A stretch of DNA of 64,000 nucleotides from Methylobacterium mesophilicum SR1.6/6 (GTDB taxonomy: Bacteria; Pseudomonadota; Alphaproteobacteria; Rhizobiales; Beijerinckiaceae), in contig NZ_CP043538.1 in NCBI RefSeq assembly GCF_000364445.2, positions 2,549,612 to 2,613,611 on the forward strand. Direction: 5' to 3'. Position numbers and translations under genes: made by a program. Below are positions 8,105 through 15,976 of this stretch, in pieces. The notes beneath the pieces were generated by a model. The model did not search any database, was not told the origin of the DNA, and saw nothing but the letters and a program-made list of their open reading frames with translations. The stretch's first letter is position 1. Each line of letters begins with the position of its first letter.

Positions 8105-9136
8105 GTGGCGGCCCTCAAGCGCGTCTGCCGGTTCAACGTCTGGATCAACCCGGTCTTCGACGAACGGCTGAGGGCCGAGCCCGACATCGACCTGCAGGTC
8201 GGCGACCTGCAGGGTCCGGAGGACACGCTCCGGGCGCTTCTGGAGCAGGCGCACGTCTTCCACGTCTCGCCGGCACGGGACGAGCTGCCGCGCCGCTGGC
8301 ACGTCACAGACGCCCTGCTGGCGGAATGCCCGAACCTGCTGGCCGTCTCGTCGGGCGGCGCGGGCTTCGACACGGTCGACGCCGCGGCCTGCACGCGGGC
8401 CGGCGTGGCGGTGGTCAATCAGGTGGGCGGCAATGCCCAGTCGGTGGCGGAACTCGCGATCGGCCTGATGCTGGCCGTCGCGCGCAAGATCTGCGTGTCG
8501 GACCGCCTGCTGCGTACCGCGCGCGGCTTCTCGCGGGAATCGCTGATGGGCCACGAGATCGGCGGCTCGACTCTGGGCCTCGTCGGGATCGGCCATACGG
8601 GCCGGGCGGTGGCCAAGCTCGCCCGCGGCTTCGATATGCGGGTCCTCGCCTACGATCCCCTGCTGTCGGACGAGGAGATCCGGGCGCGCGGTGCGGAGCC
8701 GGTCGACCGGGCGCGGCTGCTCGATGAATCCGACATCGTCTCCGTGCACTGCCCCCTCGACGACACGACTCGCGGCAGCTTCGACGCCGCGTCCTTCGCG
8801 GCGATGAAGCCGGGAGCGCTGTTCGTCACCACCGCCCGCGGCGGCGTGCACGACGAGGCGGCGCTCGCCGCGGCGCTGACCTCCGGGCACCTCGCGGGGG
8901 CCGGCCTCGACGTCTGGTCGCCGGAACCGCCGAACCTCGATGCCGCCCTCCTCAAGCTCGACACCGTGGTGGCGACCTATCACACCGCCGGGGTCACCCA
9001 CGAGGCGCGCCGCAACGTGGCTTCCTGGGGCGCCGAGCAGGTCATCGGCCTGCTCAACGGCGAGCGGCCGCCGCGGCTGGTGAACCCGGAGGTCTGGCCG
9101 GCCGTGCTGGAGCGGCGGGCGCGGCTCTTGGGTTGA
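8105..9136 (+). CDS. D-isomer-specific 2-hydroxyacid dehydrogenase
   Basis: An NAD(P)-dependent dehydrogenase of 343 residues related to phosphoglycerate and glyoxylate/hydroxypyruvate reductases. The Rossmann motif GLVGIGHTGRAVAKLARGFDMRVLAYDP occurs near residue 159. The catalytic Arg is in TTARGGVHDEAAL, the Glu region is GLDVWSPEPPN, and the catalytic His is in TYHTAGVTHEAR. The start is GTG at 8105, four bases after the aminotransferase stop. It probably reduces a 2-oxo acid, perhaps the product of the upstream aminotransferase, or runs in the oxidative direction; which one is inference only. Confidence 0.88.
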   Translation: MAALKRVCRFNVWINPVFDERLRAEPDIDLQVGDLQGPEDTLRALLEQAHVFHVSPARDELPRRWHVTDALLAECPNLLAVSSGGAGFDTVDAAACTRAGVAVVNQVGGNAQSVAELAIGLMLAVARKICVSDRLLRTARGFSRESLMGHEIGGSTLGLVGIGHTGRAVAKLARGFDMRVLAYDPLLSDEEIRARGAEPVDRARLLDESDIVSVHCPLDDTTRGSFDAASFAAMKPGALFVTTARGGVHDEAALAAALTSGHLAGAGLDVWSPEPPNLDAALLKLDTVVATYHTAGVTHEARRNVASWGAEQVIGLLNGERPPRLVNPEVWPAVLERRARLLG

Positions 9137-9183
9137 GTTTCGAGCGGCGCCTGTCATCCGGCGCTGATCCATCCCACCCCCTT

Positions 9184-9288
9184 ATCCTGGGGTGACCGCA
9201 TCGGCGAGCCTCGCAGGAGGGCTCCAGGGCTGGCGCGGCCGGCTGGAGGGCTCCTTCGAGGCTCCGCTGCGCTCCGGCACCTCAGGAT
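9184..9288. repeat. Long imperfect palindrome, repeat family B
   Basis: The arms 9184-9227 (ATCCTGGGGTGACC...CTCCAG) and 9243-9288 (CTGGAGGGCTCC...CAGGAT) are imperfect reverse complements and could form a hairpin of about 44 pairs with mismatches. It fills the gap between the convergent dehydrogenase and isomerase genes and could terminate transcription from both sides. The element is unrelated in sequence to family A. 'CCTCATCCTGAGGTGC' palindromes of this kind are widespread in Methylobacterium and relatives (recalled, not checked). Confidence 0.75.
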
Positions 9289-9325
9289 GAGGGTGTGGTT
9301 TGGATGTTTCGATCCTGACAGTCCA

Positions 9326-10120
9326 TCACGTTGCAGCCCGCATCCACCCGAGCCCGGCCTCGGTGCCGGCTGCAGGGTGATACTCGCAGCCGACGAAGCC
9401 GGCATAGCCGACCGCCTCCAGTGCTTCGAAGATCGGATCGAAGGCGATCGTCCCGGTCCCGGGCTCGTGCCGGCCGGGATCGTCGGCGATCTGGACATGG
9501 GCGATGAGCGGGGCGTGGGCGCGGATCAGCGCCGCCGGGTCGTGACCCAGGCAGACGCAATGGTAGGCGTCGAACAGAAGCTTGACGTTGTCGCGGCCGA
9601 TCGCACGGATCGCCTCCACCGCCACCATCGGGTCGTCGATCACGTAGTTCGCGATCGAGCCCGGGCCGATCGGCTCGACGATCACCGTCATGCCGCGCGC
9701 CTTCGCGGCGTCAGCCGCGAAGGCGAGGTTGTCGAGATAGGTGTCCCAGAGGCGCGCCTGCTCGACCCCCGCCGGCCGGACGCCGGCCATCGGGTGGACC
9801 ATGCGGCAGCCGAGCTGCGCCACGTAGTCGAGGGTCGGCGCGATGGTGGAGCGATAGTAATCCACCTTGTCGGGCAGCGCCGCGAAGCCCTTCTCGCCTT
9901 TCGCGGCGTCGCCCGCCGGAAAACCGGTCTGGACCAGCGGGACACCCGCCCGTTCGAGCCAGCCCGCCACCTCCGCGGCCGGCGTCGCGAACAGGTTGGG
10001 GTGCTCGACCGCCCGGAAACCTGCCCGCGCCGCAGCGGCGAAGCGCTCGGTGAGCGGCAGTTCCGTGAACAGGAATCCGCAATGGCCGCTGAGGCGGTCC
10101 TTGTAGGCACCGAGCTTCAT
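9326..10120 (-). CDS. Hydroxypyruvate isomerase-family TIM-barrel protein (Hyi/OtnI-like)
   Basis: A cytoplasmic TIM-barrel sugar isomerase of 264 residues (AP-endonuclease-2 fold). Likely metal and catalytic residues are in VIVEPIGP, DAYHC, HVQIADDPGRHEPGTG and the C-terminal CEYHP, all characteristic of hydroxypyruvate isomerase and 2-oxo-tetronate isomerase. It would interconvert a small 2-oxo sugar acid and its aldehyde isomer. It follows the racemase-like gene by 3 bases (minus strand) and shares its promoter, which carries a LacI-type operator. Exact substrate is unknown; the context suggests breakdown of sugar acids. Confidence 0.82.
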   Translation of the reverse strand: MKLGAYKDRLSGHCGFLFTELPLTERFAAAARAGFRAVEHPNLFATPAAEVAGWLERAGVPLVQTGFPAGDAAKGEKGFAALPDKVDYYRSTIAPTLDYVAQLGCRMVHPMAGVRPAGVEQARLWDTYLDNLAFAADAAKARGMTVIVEPIGPGSIANYVIDDPMVAVEAIRAIGRDNVKLLFDAYHCVCLGHDPAALIRAHAPLIAHVQIADDPGRHEPGTGTIAFDPIFEALEAVGYAGFVGCEYHPAAGTEAGLGWMRAAT

Positions 10121-10123
10121 GGT

Positions 10124-10795
10124 TCAGGCGCTCCTGCCGGTCTCGATCATCGCGCGCATCCGGTCGACGGCCGCGTGGGGCGCCGTGAGGACCGGGACGG
10201 TCACGGCCTTCCGCACCGCCTCGGCCGCCCGGGACGTGGAAAAATGCGCCAGCATGATCGCGTGGCAATCGGCCAGCTCCGGCGCCCGCTCGGCAATCAG
10301 CCTGTTGTGGGTCTCGGCATCGCCGGCCCGCAGGCGCGCCATGGCGTCGTCCACCAGGATCGTGCGCAGGCTCGCCCGCCGGTCGGACTGCCCCACGAAC
10401 TCCTCGAACTCGTCGGTCATCGTGCCGATGGAGGGTCCGAAGGTCGCGAGCATGCCGATGCGCTCGCCCTGCGCAATCGCCGCGCGGAACATGGCCTCGT
10501 TGGGCTTCAGCACCGGGACCGGCACCGTCTCGATCAGCCGGTCGATGGCCGGGCCGAAGGCCGAGCACGTGATCAGGATGCCGTCGGCGCCCATGTCGTG
10601 GCCGTAGCGGCCGAACCGCACGAAGCGCTCGATCATGCCCTCCGAGATCTCGCCGGGCTCCTTCGCCCGGTCCGCCGACAAGCCGTCGTCGAGGAGATTG
10701 ACCGTTTCGGCCTCGGGCCACCGCTCCGCGAACGCGGCCTGAATCGGTGCCATGGCGACCGGAGTCGCGTGCAGGAGAACGATGCGAGGAGCCAT
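10124..10795 (-). CDS. Asp/Glu racemase-superfamily protein
   Basis: A 223-residue member of the aspartate/glutamate/hydantoin racemase superfamily. The first catalytic-Cys region is clear (DGILITCSAFGPAID), and GERIGMLATFGPSI matches the substrate-binding loop. At the position of the second catalytic Cys the sequence reads HAIMLAHFSTS, with no Cys, so classic two-base racemisation is doubtful; a decarboxylase, isomerase or lyase activity is possible. It is the first gene of the minus-strand operon with the Hyi-like isomerase, starting just downstream of a promoter and LacI-type operator at 10832-10859. Confidence 0.75.
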   Translation of the reverse strand: MAPRIVLLHATPVAMAPIQAAFAERWPEAETVNLLDDGLSADRAKEPGEISEGMIERFVRFGRYGHDMGADGILITCSAFGPAIDRLIETVPVPVLKPNEAMFRAAIAQGERIGMLATFGPSIGTMTDEFEEFVGQSDRRASLRTILVDDAMARLRAGDAETHNRLIAERAPELADCHAIMLAHFSTSRAAEAVRKAVTVPVLTAPHAAVDRMRAMIETGRSA

Positions 10796-10831
10796 GCTGA
10801 CGTCCGAGTTCGGCGAAGGCGGAACATCCGC

Positions 10832-10859
10832 TTTGTAAGCGATTTCAAAACGGTGGCAA
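10832..10859 (-). promoter_or_regulatory. Predicted promoter with LacI-type operator for the racemase-isomerase operon
   Basis: On the minus strand a -35 box TTGCCA (10859-10854) and a -10 box TACAAA (10837-10832) are spaced by 16 bases. Between them lies TGAAATCGCTTACA (10847-10834), a 14-base dyad that matches the perfect palindrome at 12053-12066 in 12 of 14 positions. This is the position where a repressor would block RNA polymerase. Confidence 0.6.
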
Positions 10860-10870
10860 GATAGCGCAGG

Positions 10871-11920
10871 TCATGCGGCCTCGCGCCGGGGCGGCGCCGT
10901 GCTCGCGCGCAGGATCAGTTCGGCGTCGATTTCGGTGAGGCGCACCACCGGCCTCCCCTGGATACGCGCGACCAGATGATCGCCCGCGGCGTGGCCGATC
11001 TCGGCGGAGTGGATGCGGATCGTCGTCAGAGGCGGGTCGAGGAAGGGGGCGAAGTCGGAATCGTTGTGGCCGATCACCGACAGGTCGCCGGGGACGGACA
11101 GGCCGCGGGCGCGCGCCTCGATCATGGCGCCGAAGGCGATCTGGTCGGTGCCGCAGATGATCGCCGTCGGTGGCGGACCGCCCGCCAGCATCTGACGGAA
11201 GCCGTCGCGACCGCCGCCGATGCCGTAGGAAATCTCGATGTCGTGCTCGGGGACGAGGCGCAGCCCGCGGGCGGCCAGCGCCAGGGCGATGCCCGTCACC
11301 CGGGCGCCGCCGCGGTCGTTGTCCTTGCGCAGGCCGGAGATCACGCCGATCCGGCGGTGCCCGAGATCCATCAGGTAATTGGCCGCCCGGGCCGCCGAAG
11401 CGGCGTTGTCGAACCCGACACAGGGGCGCTCCCGGGACAGGCTGAAGGTCTGCACCATGGGGATCCCGGCGCCGGCAATCCGGGCGTGGAGATCCGGATG
11501 GTGGATGTCGCCGACCAGCATCAGTCCGTCGATGCCCCGCTCCAGCAGGAAGGTCGCCTCCCGGAGCTCGTCCTCGAGGTCGTAGCCGGCATTGGCCGCG
11601 ACAAGGGTGTAGCCCGCCTGCCGCAGCCGATCCTGGAAGCTCGACAGGACGCGGACGAAGGCCTCGTTCTCGATGTTGGGCACCACCGCGCCCACCGCCA
11701 TGAACCGGCGGGTTGAGAGCGCCCGGGCGGCTCCGTTGGCGACGAAGCCGAGATCCCGGGCGGCGCGCATCACGGCCTCACGCTTGTCGGCCCGGACGCC
11801 CGCCGACCCGTTGAGCACGCGGGAGACCGTGGCCGTCGAGACCCCGGCGCGGCGGGCGACGTCCCGCGCCACCGGGCTGCGCGCGGGCGCTTCGAGACTT
11901 TCACCCGGGAAGTCCAGCAC
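10871..11920 (-). CDS. LacI-family transcriptional regulator
   Basis: A 349-residue repressor with an N-terminal LacI helix-turn-helix (VARDVARRAGVSTATVSRVLNGSAGV, residues about 16-42) and a hinge-like YV-less segment (GAARALSTRRF), then a periplasmic-binding-like sensor domain with VGAVVPNIENEAF and GTDQIAFGAMIEARARGLSVPGDLSVIGHNDSDFAPFLDPPLTTI. The start is GTG at 11920 with GGAGG ten bases upstream; longer frames are open but unlikely. It sits between two operons that both carry 14-bp LacI-type operators, so it very probably controls both in response to a sugar acid. Confidence 0.9.
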   Translation of the reverse strand: MLDFPGESLEAPARSPVARDVARRAGVSTATVSRVLNGSAGVRADKREAVMRAARDLGFVANGAARALSTRRFMAVGAVVPNIENEAFVRVLSSFQDRLRQAGYTLVAANAGYDLEDELREATFLLERGIDGLMLVGDIHHPDLHARIAGAGIPMVQTFSLSRERPCVGFDNAASAARAANYLMDLGHRRIGVISGLRKDNDRGGARVTGIALALAARGLRLVPEHDIEISYGIGGGRDGFRQMLAGGPPPTAIICGTDQIAFGAMIEARARGLSVPGDLSVIGHNDSDFAPFLDPPLTTIRIHSAEIGHAAGDHLVARIQGRPVVRLTEIDAELILRASTAPPRREAA

Positions 11921-12024
11921 GGAAACGGCCCCTCCAATTGACCCGCGGAAACATGGGGCGCGATACGCCGCATGCCGAATCCTCCGTGCGTTCGACCGGA
12001 TCCGACGCGCAGACAAGCAGTATA

Positions 12025-12066
12025 TTGACACCCCTCCGCCAGGCTGGCTATCTGAAAGCGCTTTCA
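12025..12066 (+). promoter_or_regulatory. Predicted promoter and perfect LacI-type operator for the sugar-acid operon
   Basis: A consensus -35 TTGACA (12025-12030) is followed after 17-18 bases by CTATCT/TATCTG (12048-12054). The perfect 14-base palindrome TGAAAGCGCTTTCA (12053-12066), with the central CG step usual for LacI-family sites, overlaps the end of the -10 box and the expected transcription start. This is a classic repressor position. Confidence 0.7.
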
Positions 12067-12102
12067 AAAATGTCTCATCCAACGACCGACAGGGAGGCCC
12101 CG

Positions 12103-13410
12103 ATGGCGACGCTCGACCAGACGGCCTCCGGGCTGGGCGCACCCGAGCGCGCGGCGCCGACCGTCGGCGGGGCCGACGCGACGGCGGCGGGCATCGCCGC
12201 GCCGCAGGCGATCGTCACCAGCCTGAAGCGCAGCGACGCGGTCACGCCCTACCGGTTCCGCGACCTGCTGGCGCTGGACGATTTCGAGCGCCACGCGCGC
12301 AGGCTCCTGCCGCCGATGATCTTCCAGTACGTGTCGGGCGGGGTGGAGACCGGTTCGGCCCTGGCGCACAGCCGCGGCGCCTATGCCGACTATGCCCTGG
12401 TGCCGCGGCTGATGCGGGACACCTCGGCGCGGGACACCGCCACCACGCTGTTCGGCCAGACCTACGCGGCGCCCTTCGGCATCGGGCCGCTCGGCGGGGC
12501 CGCCTTCATCGCCTACCGGGGCGACCTCGTGCTGGCCGAGGCGGCGCGGCGCATGAACGTCCCGATGTGTCTCAGCGCCTCCTCGCTGATCAAGCTGGAG
12601 GACGTGCACGCCCAGAACCCGCAGGCGTGGTTCCAGGGCTACCTGCCGGGCGACCAGAACCGGATCGACCGCCTGCTCGACCGGGTCGCGGCTACGGGCT
12701 ACCGCACCTTCGTGGTCACCGCGGACACGCCGACGCTGGGCAACCGGGAGCACAACATCCGCAGCGGCTTCTCAATGCCGATCAAGGTGACGCCCAAGGT
12801 GGCGTGGCAGAGCGCGACGCATCCGCGCTGGCTCATCGGCACCGTGGCCCGGACCTTCCTGAAGCACGGCGCGCCGCATTTCGAGAACACCGAGGCCGAG
12901 CGCGGGCCGCCGATGATGTCCCAGGGCGCGGTGCGCAACACCATCGCCCGCGACCAGCTCTCCTGGAAGAACCTGGAGGCGATCCGGAAGCGGTGGTCCG
13001 GCAATCTCCTGGTGAAGGGGCTGCTCGCGCCGGAGGATGTCGAGATCGCCCGCGAATGCGGCGCGGACGGCGTGATCCTCTCGACCCATGGCGGGCGCCA
13101 GCTCGACTATGCCGTCGCGCCCCTCGACGTGCTCCCGGAGATCGCCGCCCGGAAGGGCGGCCTGAAGGTCATCGTCGACAGCGGCATCCGCCGGGGCACC
13201 GACGTGATGAAGGCCCTGGCGCTCGGCGCCGACTTCGTCCTGCTCGGTCGCCCCTTCATGTTCGCCGCCGCGCTGGGCGGCGTGGCGGGCGTCGAGCACG
13301 CGATGCGGATCCTCAAGGAGGAACTCAACCGCGACATGGCGCTGATCGGCGTGAACCGCCTGTCGGAGCTCAACCCCGACTTCCTGCGCCGCGTCCCGCG
13401 GCGGGGCTGA
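12103..13410 (+). CDS. FMN-dependent alpha-hydroxyacid oxidase/dehydrogenase (L-lactate dehydrogenase family)
   Basis: A TIM-barrel flavoenzyme of 435 residues related to LldD, glycolate oxidase and mandelate dehydrogenase. FMN and active-site elements are present: FQYVSGGVETG, GIGPLGGAAFI, VTADTPTLGNREHNIRSGF, STHGGRQLD with the catalytic His and Arg, and DSGIRRGTDVMKALALGADFVLLGRPF. Position -1 of the His motif is Thr instead of the usual Asn. The start is ATG 12103 because GGGAGG lies five bases before it; an ATG at 12070 lies next to the operator and has no ribosome site. First gene of the LacI-controlled operon, so its substrate is likely a sugar-derived 2-hydroxy acid rather than lactate. 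Confidence 0.87.
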   Translation: MATLDQTASGLGAPERAAPTVGGADATAAGIAAPQAIVTSLKRSDAVTPYRFRDLLALDDFERHARRLLPPMIFQYVSGGVETGSALAHSRGAYADYALVPRLMRDTSARDTATTLFGQTYAAPFGIGPLGGAAFIAYRGDLVLAEAARRMNVPMCLSASSLIKLEDVHAQNPQAWFQGYLPGDQNRIDRLLDRVAATGYRTFVVTADTPTLGNREHNIRSGFSMPIKVTPKVAWQSATHPRWLIGTVARTFLKHGAPHFENTEAERGPPMMSQGAVRNTIARDQLSWKNLEAIRKRWSGNLLVKGLLAPEDVEIARECGADGVILSTHGGRQLDYAVAPLDVLPEIAARKGGLKVIVDSGIRRGTDVMKALALGADFVLLGRPFMFAAALGGVAGVEHAMRILKEELNRDMALIGVNRLSELNPDFLRRVPRRG

Positions 13411-13423
13411 TCCGGAGATTCCG

Positions 13424-14485
13424 ATGCCCGACACCGCGCACGCGCCCCTCGGCCTCGCCTTCGTCGGCTGCTTCACCACCGAGCGGCGCAGGGCCCGCGG
13501 CCGGGGGATCGACATCTACCGGGTCGGCGGCGGCCTCGAGTCGTGGTCGCATCTCGGGCGGGTCGAGGGGCTGACCAACCCGTCCTTCCTGGTCACCGAC
13601 CCGGGGCGCGCCGTGCTCTACACCGTCCAGGGCGACGGCGCGGAAGCGAGCGCCTTCGCGGCCGACGCGAGCGGTGCCCTGCGCGCCCTCGGCGGCGCGG
13701 ATACCGGCGGCACCAACAGCGTGCATCAGGCGCTCGATCCGGACGGACGGTTCCTGATCGTCGCCAACTACGCCAGCGGCTCGGTCGCCCTGATGCCGGT
13801 CCGCGCCTATGGCGGGCTGGAACCGGCCAGCCACGTCCTGCCGCTCCCGGGGGAGACCGGCCCGCACCGAACCGAGCAGGCCTGCGCCCACCCGCACCAC
13901 GTGGTCCTGTCGCCGGACGGCCGCCACGCGCTCGTGCCCGACAAGGGGCTGGACCGCGTCTTCGTGCTGCGACGGGAGGGGGAGCAGCTCGCCATCGTCT
14001 CGGAGACCGCGATGCGCCCCGGCGCCGGGCCGCGCCACATCGCGTTCCATCCGAGCCGCCCCCTCGCCTTCCTGGTCAACGAGCTGGACTCGAGCCTCGC
14101 CACCTGCCGCTGGGACCCGGCGTCCGGAACGCTGACGCCCCTGCATCTCGCCCCGACCCTGCCGCCGGACTACTTCGGCGCCAGCACCGCGGCGGCCATC
14201 GTGATCACGCGCGACGGACGGTTCGTCTACGCGTCGAACCGCGGCCAGGACGGGATCGCGCGGTTCCGGGTGGACATCGCCGGACGGCTCGATCCGGCCG
14301 GCTGGACGCAGGCGGGCGGCCGCGACCCGCGCTTCATGGTTCTGGCGCCGGACGGGGAACACCTCCTCGTCGCCAACGAGCAGGGCGACAGCCTCGTGGA
14401 ATTCGCCATCGATCCCACGAGCGGGGACCTCACCCGGACGGGCTCACGTCCGAGCCTCAGCCCCTGCACCATCGCGTTCCTGTAG
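13424..14485 (+). CDS. Lactonase, 6-phosphogluconolactonase (YbhE/Pgl) beta-propeller family
   Basis: A cytoplasmic seven-bladed beta-propeller protein of 353 residues. Repeated blade motifs include LDPDGRFLIVANYASGSVAL, LSPDGRHALVPDKGLDRVFV, FHPSRPLAFLVNELDSS and TRDGRFVYASNRGQDGIARF; the family's conserved HPHHV segment is present. Such enzymes open sugar lactones. Because a uronate dehydrogenase, which makes aldarolactones, is three genes away in the same run, this enzyme is a good candidate to hydrolyse the aldarolactone; this is inference. It follows the flavoenzyme gene after 13 bases. Confidence 0.85.
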   Translation: MPDTAHAPLGLAFVGCFTTERRRARGRGIDIYRVGGGLESWSHLGRVEGLTNPSFLVTDPGRAVLYTVQGDGAEASAFAADASGALRALGGADTGGTNSVHQALDPDGRFLIVANYASGSVALMPVRAYGGLEPASHVLPLPGETGPHRTEQACAHPHHVVLSPDGRHALVPDKGLDRVFVLRREGEQLAIVSETAMRPGAGPRHIAFHPSRPLAFLVNELDSSLATCRWDPASGTLTPLHLAPTLPPDYFGASTAAAIVITRDGRFVYASNRGQDGIARFRVDIAGRLDPAGWTQAGGRDPRFMVLAPDGEHLLVANEQGDSLVEFAIDPTSGDLTRTGSRPSLSPCTIAFL

Positions 14486-14649
14486 GAGCAGCAAGCGACC
14501 TGCAGGGCTTCCCGGCCTCAAGAGCAGAGATCTCTCCCGCAAATCCTCCCGCCACTGTCGGTGATGAGGACGAGACGCGAAGCTGCTTTCGATCCGTACA
14601 GGGCAAATAAGAACGCGAAACGCTTCGCACCGTCGCCAGAGGAAACGCC

Positions 14650-15945
14650 ATGTTCGCCAAGCGCTACAGGTTCCTGATCGCGTTCCTGCTGTTCATAGCC
14701 GGGATCATCAACTACATGGACCGCGCCGCGCTCGGCGTCGCGGCGCCGTTCGTCAAGCAGGACCTCAACCTCTCGCCCTCGGAACTGGGGGTGATCTTCT
14801 CGACCTTCTTCTTCGGCTACGCGATCTTCGCCTTCGTGGGCGGGCAGCTCGCCGACCGCTACGGGCCGCGCAGCGTCTACAGCTGGGCCGCCGCCTCGTG
14901 GTCGATCCTGTGCATGCTCACGGGCGCGGTGACCGGGTTCGCGCAGATGTTCATCGTCCGCGCCCTGTTCGGCTTCGCCGAGGGGCCCATGAACTCGACC
15001 ACGAACCGCACCATCACCACGTGGTTCCCCCGCGAGGAAACCGCCCGGACCATCGGCTTCACCTTCTCGGGCCAGACAGTCGGCAGCGCCATCGCGGCTC
15101 CGGTCGTCGGCCTGCTGGCGATCCAGTATGGCTGGCGGGTGGCGTTCGTGGCCATCGGCGCCGCCGGCCTGCTCTGGGTCGTGGCGTGGCGCCTGCTGAT
15201 GACCGACCGGCCCCAGGACAACCCGCGGGTCGATCCCGAGGAGATCGCCCTCGTGGAGCGCAGCCGGGCCGTCACGCACCTCGCGCCCTCCGATCACGCC
15301 CGGTCGCTGAAGGAATACCTGTTCCTGCCGAGCACCCTGTCGCTGGGCCTCGGCATGTTCGCGGTGAACTACACCCTCTACATCTTCCTCTCGTGGCTCC
15401 CGAGCTACCTCACCGACGCCCTGCACATGCCGGTGAAGGAGATGGCGCTGGTCGCCTCGATCCCCTGGGCCTGCGGCTTCGTCGGCTATGTCGGCGGGGG
15501 CGTCATCGCCGATTTCGTCTACACCCGCATGGGCGACAAGCTCGCCGCGCGGAAGATCACCACCATCGTGCCGCTCGCCATCGCGGGCGTCGCCCTGATC
15601 GCCGTCAACGCCGCGACGAGCACGGCCATGGCGGTCTCGCTCATCGCGCTGGCCGTGCTGATGCTGACGAGCTCGGTGCAATCCTGCTGGGCGACGATCC
15701 ACGAGCTGGTGCCCGAGGCGCGGGTCGGCGGCGTCAGCGGCTTCATCCACCTGCTGAGCAACATCTCGGGCATCATCGGGCCGACCGCCACGGGGCTGGC
15801 GGTGCAGTATCTCGGCGGCTACGCCAGCGCCTTCGTGATCGCCGCCCTGATCGCGGCGGCCGGCGTCGTCGCCATGGCGATCTTCGTGCGGCGGCCGCCC
15901 AACCCGGTGGAAGCCGGCCCCCTCGCCGCGGTCAAGCCCGTCTGA
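14650..15945 (+). CDS. MFS transporter, anion:cation symporter family (hexuronate/aldarate type)
   Basis: A 12-helix inner-membrane carrier of 431 residues. The N-terminal motif FIAGIINYMDRAALGVAAPFVKQDLNLS and GFAEGPMNSTTNRTITTWFPREETARTIGF are characteristic of the ACS family that imports glucarate, galactarate and hexuronates. It lies between the lactonase and uronate dehydrogenase genes and probably imports the uronic or aldaric acid that the module degrades. The 164 bases before it contain a weak, half-conserved version of the operator (GCGAAACGCTTCGC near 14615), so it could have its own promoter. Start ATG 14650 has GAGGAAA upstream. Confidence 0.87.
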   Translation: MFAKRYRFLIAFLLFIAGIINYMDRAALGVAAPFVKQDLNLSPSELGVIFSTFFFGYAIFAFVGGQLADRYGPRSVYSWAAASWSILCMLTGAVTGFAQMFIVRALFGFAEGPMNSTTNRTITTWFPREETARTIGFTFSGQTVGSAIAAPVVGLLAIQYGWRVAFVAIGAAGLLWVVAWRLLMTDRPQDNPRVDPEEIALVERSRAVTHLAPSDHARSLKEYLFLPSTLSLGLGMFAVNYTLYIFLSWLPSYLTDALHMPVKEMALVASIPWACGFVGYVGGGVIADFVYTRMGDKLAARKITTIVPLAIAGVALIAVNAATSTAMAVSLIALAVLMLTSSVQSCWATIHELVPEARVGGVSGFIHLLSNISGIIGPTATGLAVQYLGGYASAFVIAALIAAAGVVAMAIFVRRPPNPVEAGPLAAVKPV

Positions 15946-15976
15946 TCCAGGCCACCCGATTCAGGAGCAGCGACTC

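Noticed and set aside
9287..10864. A 525-codon open frame on the plus strand
   Set aside because: It runs antisense to the isomerase and racemase-like genes, has shadow-frame composition and no domains.
14613..14626. A third LacI operator before the MFS gene
   Set aside because: GCGAAACGCTTCGC keeps only about half of the operator positions and there is no clear promoter next to it.
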